64,000 nt of DNA from Bradyrhizobium diazoefficiens (GTDB lineage: Bacteria > Pseudomonadota > Alphaproteobacteria > Rhizobiales > Xanthobacteraceae): positions 248,001-312,000 of the forward strand of contig NZ_JAFCKW010000002.1 in assembly GCF_018129965.1 (NCBI RefSeq), in the 5' to 3' direction. The position numbers were made by a program, and so were the translations under genes. This document shows positions 34,502-43,782 of this stretch, piece by piece (positions within the stretch are counted from its first letter, which is position 1; every line of letters begins with the position of its first letter). The notes below the pieces were generated by a model. The model made no database searches. It was not told the origin of the DNA and worked only from the letters and a program-made list of their open reading frames with translations.

Positions 34502-35839
34502 TCACAGGATATCGAACTTTGGAGACAGGTCGAACAGACCGTTGAAGTCGATGCGCTTGGCGACCGGAGCTATGGTTATCATTGCGACGGAACGACGGAC
34601 ATCCACGGCGCTCCCCCCGGGAGTTCCATCGATTTCCGCCACGCCGACGTCGAGAAAATAGTCGCCCGGCCGCAGCGGTGCGGAGAGGGAAAACCGGATT
34701 GTCTGTAGTATCCCGGGCTTGCTGGCAGGCACGGCGATACGCTGCATGTAGGTATTGCTGCCATAGACCTCGATGCCCGCAATTGTCTTCAGCCCGAAGC
34801 CATACAGCGGAGCGAATTCGGCTGCGAACCTCATCTTCACATAGATGTTCATCGGGTCCGCAAAATTGACCTGCGCCGGATCCCAGACGCCGCCGGATTC
34901 GACCACGCAGTCGAGGATCTCGGCACGACGGTCGCCGAACCGAATTTCGTTCTTGCAATAGGACCGTCGCTCCTCAACTCGCTTGTCGTCGCGATATTCA
35001 ACGGCGGAATGGTTCGATCCTGGCTCTTGGCCGCTCTCGCCGGCATCATCCTTCTCCGTGACGGACGGAGAATCATCGGTCCCGAAAATCGTCTCGATAT
35101 ATCTGTCCACGACGTCCCGAGGACGCCCTTCCATCACCAGTTGACCCTTGTTCAATAAAATGGCGCGATCGCAATGCGCGGTGATTTGTCCGACATCGTG
35201 GGTCACCAGTATGATTGTCTTGTTTCGCGCCTTGAAGTCTTCGATCCGAGCATAACATTTGTGCTGGAACTTGGAGTCGCCGACGGCCAGCGCTTCGTCG
35301 ACGATCAGGATTTCCGGATCGATGTGGATCGCAGCCGCAAACGCCACCCTGACCGACATGCCGGAGGAATAGGTCTTGACCGGTTGATCGAAGAATTCGC
35401 CGATATCGGCGAACGCTTCGATCTCCGGCATGCGCTGCTGCATCTCCTTGCGCGTGAAGCCCATGATGGAGCCGTTGAGCATCACGTTTTGGCGGCCCGT
35501 GAAGTCGGGATTGAACCCCGCTCCAAGTTCCAGCAAGGCGGAAATGCGACCATGAGCCTGCACGTCGCCTTCTGTCGCCTGCATGACCGAGCAGATGATC
35601 TGCAGAAGCGTCGACTTGCCCGATCCGTTCTGTCCCAGAATTCCGAGGACCTCCCCCCGGTTGACGGTGAAGCTGATATCCCGAAGCGCCCAGAATTCAT
35701 GATGATAGGTCTTGCGAAAAGGGTGCAGCGCTTCGGCCAGCCGCGCCGATGGGGAGGCGAACAGCCTGAATTTTTTCGAGACGTTCGTCACCGATATGGC
35801 GACGTCTCCGGTGAGCGATTTGTTCGGCCTAGACGACAT
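34502..35839 (-). CDS. wzt: O-antigen ABC exporter ATP-binding subunit Wzt
   Basis: 445 residues. The N-terminal ~240 residues are an ABC ATPase: Walker A GQNGSGKST, signature YSSGMSVRVAFA, Walker B ILIVDEALAVGD and the switch His in LVTHD. After a poorly conserved linker (~245-300) comes a ~145-residue C-terminal domain of the Wzt_C type that binds the capped non-reducing end of the glycan. ATG 35839 overlaps wzm by 11 bp, which sets the start. This identifies the locus as ABC-transporter-dependent. Confidence 0.93.
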   Translation of the reverse strand: MSSRPNKSLTGDVAISVTNVSKKFRLFASPSARLAEALHPFRKTYHHEFWALRDISFTVNRGEVLGILGQNGSGKSTLLQIICSVMQATEGDVQAHGRISALLELGAGFNPDFTGRQNVMLNGSIMGFTRKEMQQRMPEIEAFADIGEFFDQPVKTYSSGMSVRVAFAAAIHIDPEILIVDEALAVGDSKFQHKCYARIEDFKARNKTIILVTHDVGQITAHCDRAILLNKGQLVMEGRPRDVVDRYIETIFGTDDSPSVTEKDDAGESGQEPGSNHSAVEYRDDKRVEERRSYCKNEIRFGDRRAEILDCVVESGGVWDPAQVNFADPMNIYVKMRFAAEFAPLYGFGLKTIAGIEVYGSNTYMQRIAVPASKPGILQTIRFSLSAPLRPGDYFLDVGVAEIDGTPGGSAVDVRRSVAMITIAPVAKRIDFNGLFDLSPKFDIL

Positions 35840-36656
35840 CCGCGAATTCGGGCTTGAGACGATCGAACACATAGGAGCCAACCAGCACGCAGGCGGCGGC
35901 GAAGCACCAGAAGAAGATCGTCTGTGTGAGCCCGGGCCAGATAACTTGGGGATAGATAAGCGACTCCCGATAGCCGGTCACGACGTAGTACATCGGATTG
36001 TAAGTCAGGATCCAATGGAACGACTCGGGAATGTTTTGCTCCGGCCAGACGATCGGCGTGGCCCAGAACCAGACATTCAAGACGATCGTGAGTGCCTGGC
36101 CGATGTCGCGGTAAAAGGTCTGCAATGCGGACAGCAGCCATCCAATTCCGAGCAGAAGCACGACGATGCACGAGAAATAATAAACCAGCAGGAGCCGTTC
36201 GACCCGCAGCGGTATCCCGAAAAAGAACAACATTGCGAGGAGGATGAGCAGGAATATGGCATGAGGAACGACGGCAGAAACCACCTTGACCAGTGCCAGA
36301 ACCTCCGTCGGAAATACCGTCTTCTTGACGAGATGGGCATTCCCGGTGACCGAGCCGGCAATGGCCTGGAGCGTGTCGTTGAACATGAACCACGGCGCCA
36401 ACCCGCCGACGAACCACAAGATGAAGGGGGCGTCGCCCGGACTTTGCACGCGAAAGCCGATGGCGAAAACAAGATAGAACACCATGATCGTGGCAAGCGG
36501 CTGGATGACCGCCCAGATCGTTCCGCCCAAAGTTCCGACAAAGCGGCTCTCGAAGTCCCGCCACGCCATGGCGTAGATCATCTGGCGGTATGACCACGCC
36601 TGCCCGATGAATCTGGCCAGCGGAAATGCTCTCACGATCAGGCTGGGGCGATGCAT
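35829..36656 (-). CDS. wzm: O-antigen ABC exporter permease Wzm
   Basis: 275-residue ABC-2-type permease with six hydrophobic spans; the family segments FVGTLGGTIWAVIQPLATI and FWATPIVWP are clear. It forms the inner-membrane channel for undecaprenyl-linked O-polysaccharide. ATG 36656 is used; an upstream in-frame extension of 37 residues lacks support. It is the first gene of the minus-strand operon and is divergent from the ligase gene. Confidence 0.92.
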   Translation of the reverse strand: MHRPSLIVRAFPLARFIGQAWSYRQMIYAMAWRDFESRFVGTLGGTIWAVIQPLATIMVFYLVFAIGFRVQSPGDAPFILWFVGGLAPWFMFNDTLQAIAGSVTGNAHLVKKTVFPTEVLALVKVVSAVVPHAIFLLILLAMLFFFGIPLRVERLLLVYYFSCIVVLLLGIGWLLSALQTFYRDIGQALTIVLNVWFWATPIVWPEQNIPESFHWILTYNPMYYVVTGYRESLIYPQVIWPGLTQTIFFWCFAAACVLVGSYVFDRLKPEFADVV

Positions 36657-36877
36657 TCGCAATCGAATATAGCGAAAGTCCGCGATTTCAAATAGCAATG
36701 GCGACACGACGGGAATGGGTCGCGCGGTTTCGACTGGAAAACGGCGCGGCCGGCGGCACTTGGACACCCACTTGATTCAGGCACGGCGATGATCCCGTTT
36801 TGTTCCATGTCCGATTGGTCCGGCGCTGGGCCGAATCATTCGCAGGTTAAGTCCCCTCGTCGTCGGAACAGCGCGCA

Positions 36878-38209
36878 GTGACCAGACCAACAGCACGGCA
36901 GCGTTTTGAGTCGTTTCGTACGTCGCGGCTATGGTTCGCTGCCGCCGATGTCCTCGCCATGTTGCTGGCTCTGTTGCTGCCCTGGTCGACCTCGGCATTT
37001 TCAATCCTCATGCCAATTTTGCTCGCGATCATCTGCGGCAGTGTCGATGTGCCGATGTTCGTCCGCTCCATCCGGCGCCCGGCCTCCCTTGCGCCCCTCG
37101 CGTTATTTGCCCTGGCGGTCGCCGGAATGTTCTGGTCGGAGGCCGGCCTTGCCGCCGGACTCCATGGGCTCGGTCCGGTCATCAAGTTCCTGGCGATGCC
37201 GTTCCTGCTGTATTATTTCGAGAAATCCCCGCGTGGGAGCTGGGTTATCGGCGCGTTTCTGTTCTCTTGCGTCGTGCTCCTGATCTATTCGTGGATCGTG
37301 GTCTTCGAGCCGACCCTGGCTGTGAAGACGGGGCGCTGCTGCGGCGAAGATTATGGCGTTCCGGTCAAGAACTACATCGATCAAAGCCAGGAATTTGCCA
37401 TCTGCCTGGTCGGCTTGTTCGCAGCCGCGTTGTTGTTCCTCGATAACAAGATGTGGAAGCAAGCGCTGTTGCCGGGGCTCGGCGCGGTGGCGTTCGCGTG
37501 CAATCTGGTCTTCGTCGTGGTCTCGAGAACGGCCATCGTCGGTGTTCCGGTCATGCTCGTCGTGGTGGCCTGGCGACAGGGTGGACGGCGCAGCATGCTG
37601 GCAACCATGGCGATCGGCGCGATCCTGTTTGCGGCGGCCTGGTTGGCGTCGCCGAACCTGAGGGCACGCGTCTGGTCGACTTACTCGCAGTTTGAGGAAT
37701 ATCGCGACGCCAGCGTGCCGTCGTCGGTCGGCAAGCGATTGGAGTTCTGGCGCAAATCGGTTGGCTTTTTTAGCGAAGCTCCCTTGATCGGCCACGGAAC
37801 GGGATCGGTCCTGCAATTGTTTGAGCAGGATGCGATCGGCCGGACCGCCGTCTCGGCAGAGGTCATAGCCAATCCCCACAATCAGACGTTCAGCGCCGCG
37901 ATCCAGTGGGGTATTCTCGGGGTTGGAGTGCTTTATGCACTCTGGATTGCGCATCTGCGATTGTTCATCGAGCGCAGTCTGATTGCCGAGTTGGGCCTCG
38001 TCGTCGTCGTGCAGAATATCGTAGGCTCGATCTTCAATTCCCACTTGTTCGATTTCACCGAAGGTTGGCTCTATGTGCTGGGAGTGGGGCTGGCGGGCGG
38101 TATGATCGCGAGGAGAGCGAGTAAATCTCCCGCGTCACGACAGCGGGAATATATCGGTGACATTGTCGATCAACCGCAATCGTCGGCAAATTCGGCGAAG
38201 GAACGATGA
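36878..38209 (+). CDS. waaL: O-antigen ligase family protein (WaaL-like)
   Basis: 443-residue polytopic membrane protein with about 11-12 spans and a periplasmic loop around 270-340. The loop carries GHGTGSV and NPHNQTF, the conserved glycan-binding His/Arg region of Wzy_C/WaaL enzymes. It would transfer undecaprenyl-linked O-chain to lipid A-core in the periplasm. A Wzy polymerase has similar features, but with a Wzm/Wzt exporter in the locus a ligase is expected. GTG 36878 is the start; the stop overlaps the NUDIX gene by four bases. Confidence 0.82.
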   Translation: MTRPTARQRFESFRTSRLWFAAADVLAMLLALLLPWSTSAFSILMPILLAIICGSVDVPMFVRSIRRPASLAPLALFALAVAGMFWSEAGLAAGLHGLGPVIKFLAMPFLLYYFEKSPRGSWVIGAFLFSCVVLLIYSWIVVFEPTLAVKTGRCCGEDYGVPVKNYIDQSQEFAICLVGLFAAALLFLDNKMWKQALLPGLGAVAFACNLVFVVVSRTAIVGVPVMLVVVAWRQGGRRSMLATMAIGAILFAAAWLASPNLRARVWSTYSQFEEYRDASVPSSVGKRLEFWRKSVGFFSEAPLIGHGTGSVLQLFEQDAIGRTAVSAEVIANPHNQTFSAAIQWGILGVGVLYALWIAHLRLFIERSLIAELGLVVVVQNIVGSIFNSHLFDFTEGWLYVLGVGLAGGMIARRASKSPASRQREYIGDIVDQPQSSANSAKER

Positions 38210-38766
38210 TGAACCCGCCTGACGCATGGCCCAGAATTACGAGCAGGGCCACAAGCAGGATTTCGCCCTGGGTGACCCTGATGGCGCGCGAAGTCGAGTT
38301 TGCGCCGGGTACCGAGAGCCAGACCTACCATTCCATCGAGACGTTCGATTATGTCGTCGTTCTCGCCATGACCCCCGATGGGCGGGTGCCGCTCGTTCGC
38401 CAGTATCGCCCGGCGGTAGAGGCGTTCACCTTGGAGTTTCCAGCCGGCATCATTGATCCCGGTGAACACGCTGCGGGCACCGCGGTCAGAGAATTGCTCG
38501 AGGAAACCGGATTTCCGAGCCGGACGGTTCAACTGCTCGGCGTCAACAAGACCGATGCGGGCCGCCTCAGCAACCGTGTGCATTCCTTCTTTATCGAGAC
38601 CGAAGCGCGGAAGCCGGACTTCGTGCCCGAGGCAGGCGTCGAGACTCTCATGGTGTCTCCATCAGAACTGCTCGACATGATCGTCAGCGGCCGGTTTGAC
38701 GCGCAGACCGATCTCGGCACCCTGCTATTGGCCGCCATGCAAGGACATTTCAATTTGAAAGGCTAG
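38206..38766 (+). CDS. NUDIX hydrolase (ADP-ribose pyrophosphatase type)
   Basis: 186 residues. The Nudix box is GEHAAGTAVRELLEETGF, with the REx2EE metal-binding set intact, and is preceded by LVRQYRPAVEAFTLEFPAGI as in ADP-sugar diphosphatases. It hydrolyses a nucleoside diphosphate linked to X; ADP-ribose or a sugar nucleotide fits the context. The ATG overlaps the ligase stop as ATGA, so it is translationally coupled to it. The first ~25 residues are poorly conserved; an in-frame ATG at 38281 is another possible start. Confidence 0.85.
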   Translation: MMNPPDAWPRITSRATSRISPWVTLMAREVEFAPGTESQTYHSIETFDYVVVLAMTPDGRVPLVRQYRPAVEAFTLEFPAGIIDPGEHAAGTAVRELLEETGFPSRTVQLLGVNKTDAGRLSNRVHSFFIETEARKPDFVPEAGVETLMVSPSELLDMIVSGRFDAQTDLGTLLLAAMQGHFNLKG

Positions 38767-38835
38767 CTCACGCCGGGTCGTAACCCGCGCGCCAGGGGGC
38801 GTGCAGGACAGCGCCGGGTTTGCTAGGTCTGCGCA

Positions 38836-39645
38836 ATGGTGGAAAGCATGCTCCAACAGCCCGATCTCGTCGTCAGTCTTGAGCCAAGCTGCCGGATGGC
38901 CTGGAACGTGCGTCGCTATTTTGGCCGCGAGCGGGCCTATCCGTTCGACTGGTGGATCACCCCGGCCAGATCGATGCTTCGGCTGCTGGATCGCACCGTT
39001 GAATTCGAGGTGTCGCGCGATGATCTCGAGATCACCGCGGTCAACCCGACGGGGGCCTCGAACACCGTCTACAACAAGCGCCTCGATCTGCTGCATCACC
39101 ACGATTTCGAGCGGGTCGACGGCAAGGTCCTCGACCTTCCGGCAGGCAGGATCGCCATGATCAATGCCAGGTACCGCATCCTGTTCGCGCGGCTCTGGTA
39201 CGATGCGGATGCGGCCCGCGCTCCGCTGGCCGTGCTCAACGGCATATCGACCGGCTGGCCGGACACGATGCCGGCTGACGCGCCCGGTCGCGAGTTGAAT
39301 GGTCCGCTTGGTCCGCAGGAACTGGTGAGCGCCGTTCGTGCGCGGCTGGGCGAAAAATGGCGGGTCCTGATCATCGAGATCGGACCGTCCTCGCGAATGG
39401 TTCTCGATGGCGGGCTGGCGGTAACGATTCCGGACACGGGACTGCGGGAGTCCGATCTGGATCCGGCCGATCATTACGTCGAGCCTGTTCACGTGTTTCG
39501 TGCGGCGTTTGACGAGATCACGAACCGGGCGCCACCAGAGGCAGTGCGGCGGAGCCGGAGCGGGCTGGCGGCAATACGGTCGGCGACGTCGCAACTGGCC
39601 GCACTGAGACTGCATCATCTGCGCCGCGTGTTGAGGCGGGGCTGA
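38836..39645 (+). CDS. DUF1796 family papain-like putative cysteine peptidase
   Basis: 269 residues. The N-terminus SLEPSCRMAWNVRRYFG with RAYPFDWW matches the DUF1796 pattern (SxGxxC then YPFDW), making Cys19 the candidate nucleophile. A distant-homology cysteine-peptidase label exists for the family, but biochemical function is unknown to me. Such genes recur near glycan loci. Start ATG 38836; ATG 38848 is an alternative. It is the third gene of the plus-strand unit after waaL and the NUDIX gene. Confidence 0.72.
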   Translation: MVESMLQQPDLVVSLEPSCRMAWNVRRYFGRERAYPFDWWITPARSMLRLLDRTVEFEVSRDDLEITAVNPTGASNTVYNKRLDLLHHHDFERVDGKVLDLPAGRIAMINARYRILFARLWYDADAARAPLAVLNGISTGWPDTMPADAPGRELNGPLGPQELVSAVRARLGEKWRVLIIEIGPSSRMVLDGGLAVTIPDTGLRESDLDPADHYVEPVHVFRAAFDEITNRAPPEAVRRSRSGLAAIRSATSQLAALRLHHLRRVLRRG

Positions 39646-39841
39646 CGCCCGGGCGAACCAGAGGCCCTCCGTGCCGCGCCGGAGCCGCGGTTTGGCTGGC
39701 CGTGCGGCTCCCCGTTTCGCCTTGCCGGTGACCTGCCGCCATGCCATCCTCCCACCGCCAGGCATAAACAAGCGGAAGCGGGCGCCAGCCACAGCTTTCA
39801 AAAAACCTTGGTCGGGGAAACCCTTTGGGAGGTCAGATTTC

Positions 39842-41095
39842 ATGAATTTGAAGCATGTCACCGGGCTGCTTTGCGCGGCCGCGATGTCGCTTGCGTTTGG
39901 CTCCGGCGCGGACGCCCAGGACAAGGTGGTCAAGATCGGCGTGATCCTGCCGATGTCCGGCGGCACTGCCTCGATCGGCGCGCACGCCAAGGCGGCGCTC
40001 GAAGTCGCCACCGACATCATCAACAACGCTCATCCTGAACTGGGCAATCTGCCGCTGGCCAAGAACGCAGGCCTTGCCGGCCTCGGCGGCGCAAAGATCG
40101 AGGTGGTCATCGCCGACAACCAGGGCAATCCGGCAACCGGCCAGAACCAGGCGCTGCGCCTGATTACGGAAGAGAAGGTGGCGGCCGTATTCGGCGCCTA
40201 TCAGTCCGGAATCACGCTGACGTCGAGCGCAATCGCCGAGAAATACGGCGTTCCCTATCTCAATTCGGAATCGGTCGCCGCCAATCTCACCGAGCGCGGC
40301 TTCAAATGGTTCTTCCGCACCACGCCGATCGCTACCGATTTCGCCAGAATCTATGTCGACTTCCTCGCCGACATCAAGGCGCAGGGCGCCAAGACCGACA
40401 GCGTGGCCCTGGTGCACGACAATACCGAATATGGCAGCTCGGTCGCGAACACGATCGCCGGCGCCTTCAAGGAAAAGGGCAACGCAATCGCGCTCGATGT
40501 GGCCTATCCCGTCAACGCGACCGACGTGCAGGGGCAGGTGCTCCAGCTCAAGGACAAGAAGCCCGACGTCGTCATCATGATCAGCTACACGTCGGACGCG
40601 ATCCTGTTCGCCAAGACCATGCAGTCGCTCGACTACAAGCCGGCGGTGCTGCTGGCGGACGACGCCGGCTATTCCGATCCGTCCTTCACCAAGGCGGTCG
40701 GCAAGATTTCGCAAGGCGTCTTCAATCGCTCGTCCTGGGTCGTGGGGCCGTCCGGGTCGCCGTCCGCCATCATCGCCGACCTCTACAAGAAGAAGAGCGG
40801 CGAGGAGATGGACGACACCGTCGCCCGTCAGATGCAGGGTTTCTTCGTGCTGGCCGATGCGATCGATCGTGCAGGCTCGACCGAGCCTGCCAGGATCCAG
40901 GCGGCGCTGAAGGCGACGGACCTGAAGCCCGAGCAGCTGATCATCGGCTACAAGGGCGTGAAGTTCGACGACAAGGGACAGAACATCCTCGCATCCGGCG
41001 CGATCATCCAGCTCCAGGACGGTGAGAACTACGTCTCGGTCTGGCCCAAGGCCAATGCCGAGAAGGCGCCCGTGCTGCCCTACAAGGGCTGGTGA
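39842..41095 (+). CDS. Branched-chain amino acid-type ABC transporter substrate-binding protein
   Basis: 417-residue periplasmic protein. A signal peptide covers ~1-25 (LLCAAAMSLAFGSGADA, cleavage after ADA). The mature part is a type I Leu/Ile/Val-binding fold starting VVKIGVILPMSGGTASIG. GGGAGG lies nine bases before ATG 39842. It heads a five-gene Liv operon. Such proteins in rhizobia bind varied amides, aromatics or amino acids, so the ligand is unassigned. The neighbouring arylsulfatase suggests an organosulfur link, which is inference only. Confidence 0.92.
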   Translation: MNLKHVTGLLCAAAMSLAFGSGADAQDKVVKIGVILPMSGGTASIGAHAKAALEVATDIINNAHPELGNLPLAKNAGLAGLGGAKIEVVIADNQGNPATGQNQALRLITEEKVAAVFGAYQSGITLTSSAIAEKYGVPYLNSESVAANLTERGFKWFFRTTPIATDFARIYVDFLADIKAQGAKTDSVALVHDNTEYGSSVANTIAGAFKEKGNAIALDVAYPVNATDVQGQVLQLKDKKPDVVIMISYTSDAILFAKTMQSLDYKPAVLLADDAGYSDPSFTKAVGKISQGVFNRSSWVVGPSGSPSAIIADLYKKKSGEEMDDTVARQMQGFFVLADAIDRAGSTEPARIQAALKATDLKPEQLIIGYKGVKFDDKGQNILASGAIIQLQDGENYVSVWPKANAEKAPVLPYKGW

Positions 41096-41162
41096 GATTG
41101 CCCGAAGGCGGGGCCGCGCGTCCCGCCTTCGCCAGATTGATGTGATCAGAGCAACGCGGCTC

Positions 41163-42026
41163 ATGTCCTTTGTCCTCGTGCAGGTGATCGTCGGCGGGCT
41201 TCTGCTTGGCGCCGTCTACGCCCTATTTTCCTCGGGCCTCACGCTGGTGTGGGGCATGATGAACATCGTGAATTTCGCGCATGGCGATTTCGTCATGCTC
41301 GGCATGTACGTCGCCTATGTCGTCTACACCCTGATGGGGGGAGGACCGCTGCTCGGTGCGCCGCTGGCCACGCTGGTTCTCGCGACCGTCGGTGTCGTGG
41401 TCTATTTCGCCCTGATCCGCGACATCATGAAGGGGCCGATGCTGGCGCAGATCCTCGGCACCTTCGGGCTCGCGCTGCTGCTGCGTTATTCGGTGTTTTG
41501 GTGGTTCGGCGCCAACTTCCTGTCGATGCCGCCCAACATCGTGGGCGGCACCTATGCGTTTGCGGGCCTGCGCATCGAGGCCTCGCGGCTCCTCGCCGGC
41601 GGCGTCGCGCTGCTGGTGACGCTCGGCCTGCATCTCTTGCTGACGCGCACCTCGCTCGGTTCGAAGATGCTGGCGGTGGCGGAGGACCAGACCGCGGCCC
41701 AGCTCATGGGCATCCGGCCCGACACCATGCAGGCGATCGCCTGGGGCATCGCGGCCGGCGCAACCGGCCTTGCCGGCGCGCTGATCGCGAATTTCTTCTA
41801 TATCGTGCCCACGGTCGGCGAGACGCTCGGCATCGTCGCCTTCGTCACGGTCTCGCTCGGCGGTTTCGGCAGCGTGCCGGGCGCGCTGGTGGCGGGGCTT
41901 CTGATCGGCGTGATCGAGTCGCTCTCCGGCTATCTGATCGGCGCAGTCTACAAGGACATCGTCGTCTACGTGCTGTTCCTGCTCTTCCTCTGGTTCCGGC
42001 CGCAAGGTCTGATGGGCAAGACCTGA
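41163..42026 (+). CDS. livH: Branched-chain amino acid ABC transporter permease LivH
   Basis: 287-residue inner-membrane permease. The start MSFVLVQVIVGGLLLGAVYAL matches the LivH N-terminus and follows 67 bp after the binding-protein gene. GLTLVWGMMNIVNFAHGDF is the family signature. About eight hydrophobic spans. It pairs with LivM to form the translocation channel. Confidence 0.92.
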   Translation: MSFVLVQVIVGGLLLGAVYALFSSGLTLVWGMMNIVNFAHGDFVMLGMYVAYVVYTLMGGGPLLGAPLATLVLATVGVVVYFALIRDIMKGPMLAQILGTFGLALLLRYSVFWWFGANFLSMPPNIVGGTYAFAGLRIEASRLLAGGVALLVTLGLHLLLTRTSLGSKMLAVAEDQTAAQLMGIRPDTMQAIAWGIAAGATGLAGALIANFFYIVPTVGETLGIVAFVTVSLGGFGSVPGALVAGLLIGVIESLSGYLIGAVYKDIVVYVLFLLFLWFRPQGLMGKT

Positions 42027-42053
42027 TGGGGAATCCCCGATGAGGACGATGTC

Positions 42054-43025
42054 ATGAGGCGCGTGATCTGGCTCTCGGTCGTCGCAGCAGTTGCGATCGC
42101 CTATCCGTTGCTGCTGTCCTCGCCGTTCCAGCAGCGGCTCGGCGCGCTGGTCTTACTCTATGCGATCGCGGCCTCGGCCTGGAACATCGTCGGCGGCTAT
42201 GCCGGGCAGGTCTCGGTCGGCCATGTCGTGTTCTTCGGCTGCGGTGCCTATGCCGCGATGGCGTCCTACGCCAAATTCGGCCTGTCGCCGCTGTTCGGCA
42301 TTCCCGGCGGCATCGTGCTGGCGGTGGGGCTCGCTGCGATCATCGGCGTGCCGACCTTGCGGCTGTCAGGTCATTATTTCAGCATGGCGACCATCGCTGT
42401 GGCCGAGACGGTGCGGCTGATCGTGACCAACACCGAATGGCTGGGGGCGGCCGTCGGCCTTTCCGGGCCGACCGTGCCGCGCAACGTGTTCGACCTCTCG
42501 TTCCTGTCGTCGCTGCCGTATTACTATCTCTTCCTCGCGGTGCTCGTGATCACGCTACTCGTGACGTGGTGGATGACCAATAGCCGGATGGGATTTTACC
42601 TGCGTGCAATCAAGGATTCCGAGCGGGCCGCGCGTTCGCTGGGCGCGCCGGCCGCGCGCACGAAGCTCTACGCCTACATGCTGAGTGCGGCGGCGACGAG
42701 CGTCGCCGGCGCGCTCTACGCGATGATGTTCGGTTTCGTCGATCCCGAGTCCGGCCTCGGCATCCTGATCTCGGTGAAGATCCTGATCATGGCGGCGCTC
42801 GGCGGGGCAGGGCTTCTGTTCGGGCCACTGGTGGGCGCCGCGATCCTGGTGCCGCTGGAGGAGATCTCCAACAGTTGGCTCGGCGGCAAGGGCGCCGGGC
42901 TGACCTTCGTGCTTTACGGCGCGATCATCGTGCTGATCGCGCGCTTCCAGCCCGGTGGCCTGCTCGCCCTGGTCACGCGCCGCCGCAAGCCGAACACCGA
43001 TACGGGAGCCAGCCATGATCCTTGA
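42054..43025 (+). CDS. livM: Branched-chain amino acid ABC transporter permease LivM
   Basis: 323-residue permease with about nine hydrophobic spans. NIVGGYAGQVSVGHVVFFG is the typical LivM stretch, and SERAARSLG is the coupling-helix region contacting the ATPases. It overlaps livG by 11 bp. Confidence 0.92.
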   Translation: MRRVIWLSVVAAVAIAYPLLLSSPFQQRLGALVLLYAIAASAWNIVGGYAGQVSVGHVVFFGCGAYAAMASYAKFGLSPLFGIPGGIVLAVGLAAIIGVPTLRLSGHYFSMATIAVAETVRLIVTNTEWLGAAVGLSGPTVPRNVFDLSFLSSLPYYYLFLAVLVITLLVTWWMTNSRMGFYLRAIKDSERAARSLGAPAARTKLYAYMLSAAATSVAGALYAMMFGFVDPESGLGILISVKILIMAALGGAGLLFGPLVGAAILVPLEEISNSWLGGKGAGLTFVLYGAIIVLIARFQPGGLLALVTRRRKPNTDTGASHDP

Positions 43026-43782
43026 GGCACGCGGGATCACCAAGGCCTTCGGCAGTTTCAAGGCGGTGGATAATGCCTCCGCGACGCTGGAGCAGGGCGA
43101 CATCCTTGGCCTAATCGGGCCGAACGGCGCCGGAAAATCCACCTTCTTCAACTGTCTCACCGGCGATCTCAAGACCACCTCGGGCCGCGTGCTGTTCGAG
43201 GGAGGCGACATCACCGACTTCACGCCGGAGCAGCGCGCCGGCCTCGGGCTTGCCCGTACCTTCCAGGTGCCGCAGACCTTCGAGGGCATGACGGTTCTCG
43301 AGAATGTCATGATAGGTGCATTCCTCCGCACCTCCCATCGCAAAGAGGCTGAGACGAAAGCCCGCGCCGTGCTCGCGCGCGTCGGCATGATCAGGCTCGC
43401 GGATGCGCCCGCGCGCTCGCTCGGCACGCCCGGCCGCAAGCGGCTGGAGATCGCGCGCGCGCTGGCGACCGAGCCGAAAGTGCTGCTGCTCGACGAGGCC
43501 ATGGCCGGGCTCAACGCGCATGAGGTCAAGCTCGCGATCGATCTCGTCCGCGACATCCACCGCTCCGGCATCACCCTCGTCATCGTCGAGCACATCATGG
43601 AAGTGATCATGTCGCTGGCGAGCCGCGTGATGGTGTTCCACCAGGGCAAGGAGATCGCGCGCGGCTCACCGCGCGAGGTCACCTCCAACCCGGCCGTGAT
43701 CGAGGCCTATCTCGGCAAGCGCGCGGCCAGGGCTGCCGCAGGCCATACGCCGGTCGAACTGATGGGCGGGCCGGACCTATGA
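43015..43782 (+). CDS. livG: Branched-chain amino acid ABC transporter ATPase LivG
   Basis: 255-residue ATP-binding subunit. Walker A GPNGAGKST, LivG-specific ARTFQVPQTFEGMTVLENVM, and Walker B VLLLDEAMAGLN followed by the EH switch. The ABC signature reads LGTPGRKRLEIARAL rather than canonical LSGGQ, a known variation of this branch. It powers uptake together with LivF. Confidence 0.92.
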   Translation: MILEARGITKAFGSFKAVDNASATLEQGDILGLIGPNGAGKSTFFNCLTGDLKTTSGRVLFEGGDITDFTPEQRAGLGLARTFQVPQTFEGMTVLENVMIGAFLRTSHRKEAETKARAVLARVGMIRLADAPARSLGTPGRKRLEIARALATEPKVLLLDEAMAGLNAHEVKLAIDLVRDIHRSGITLVIVEHIMEVIMSLASRVMVFHQGKEIARGSPREVTSNPAVIEAYLGKRAARAAAGHTPVELMGGPDL

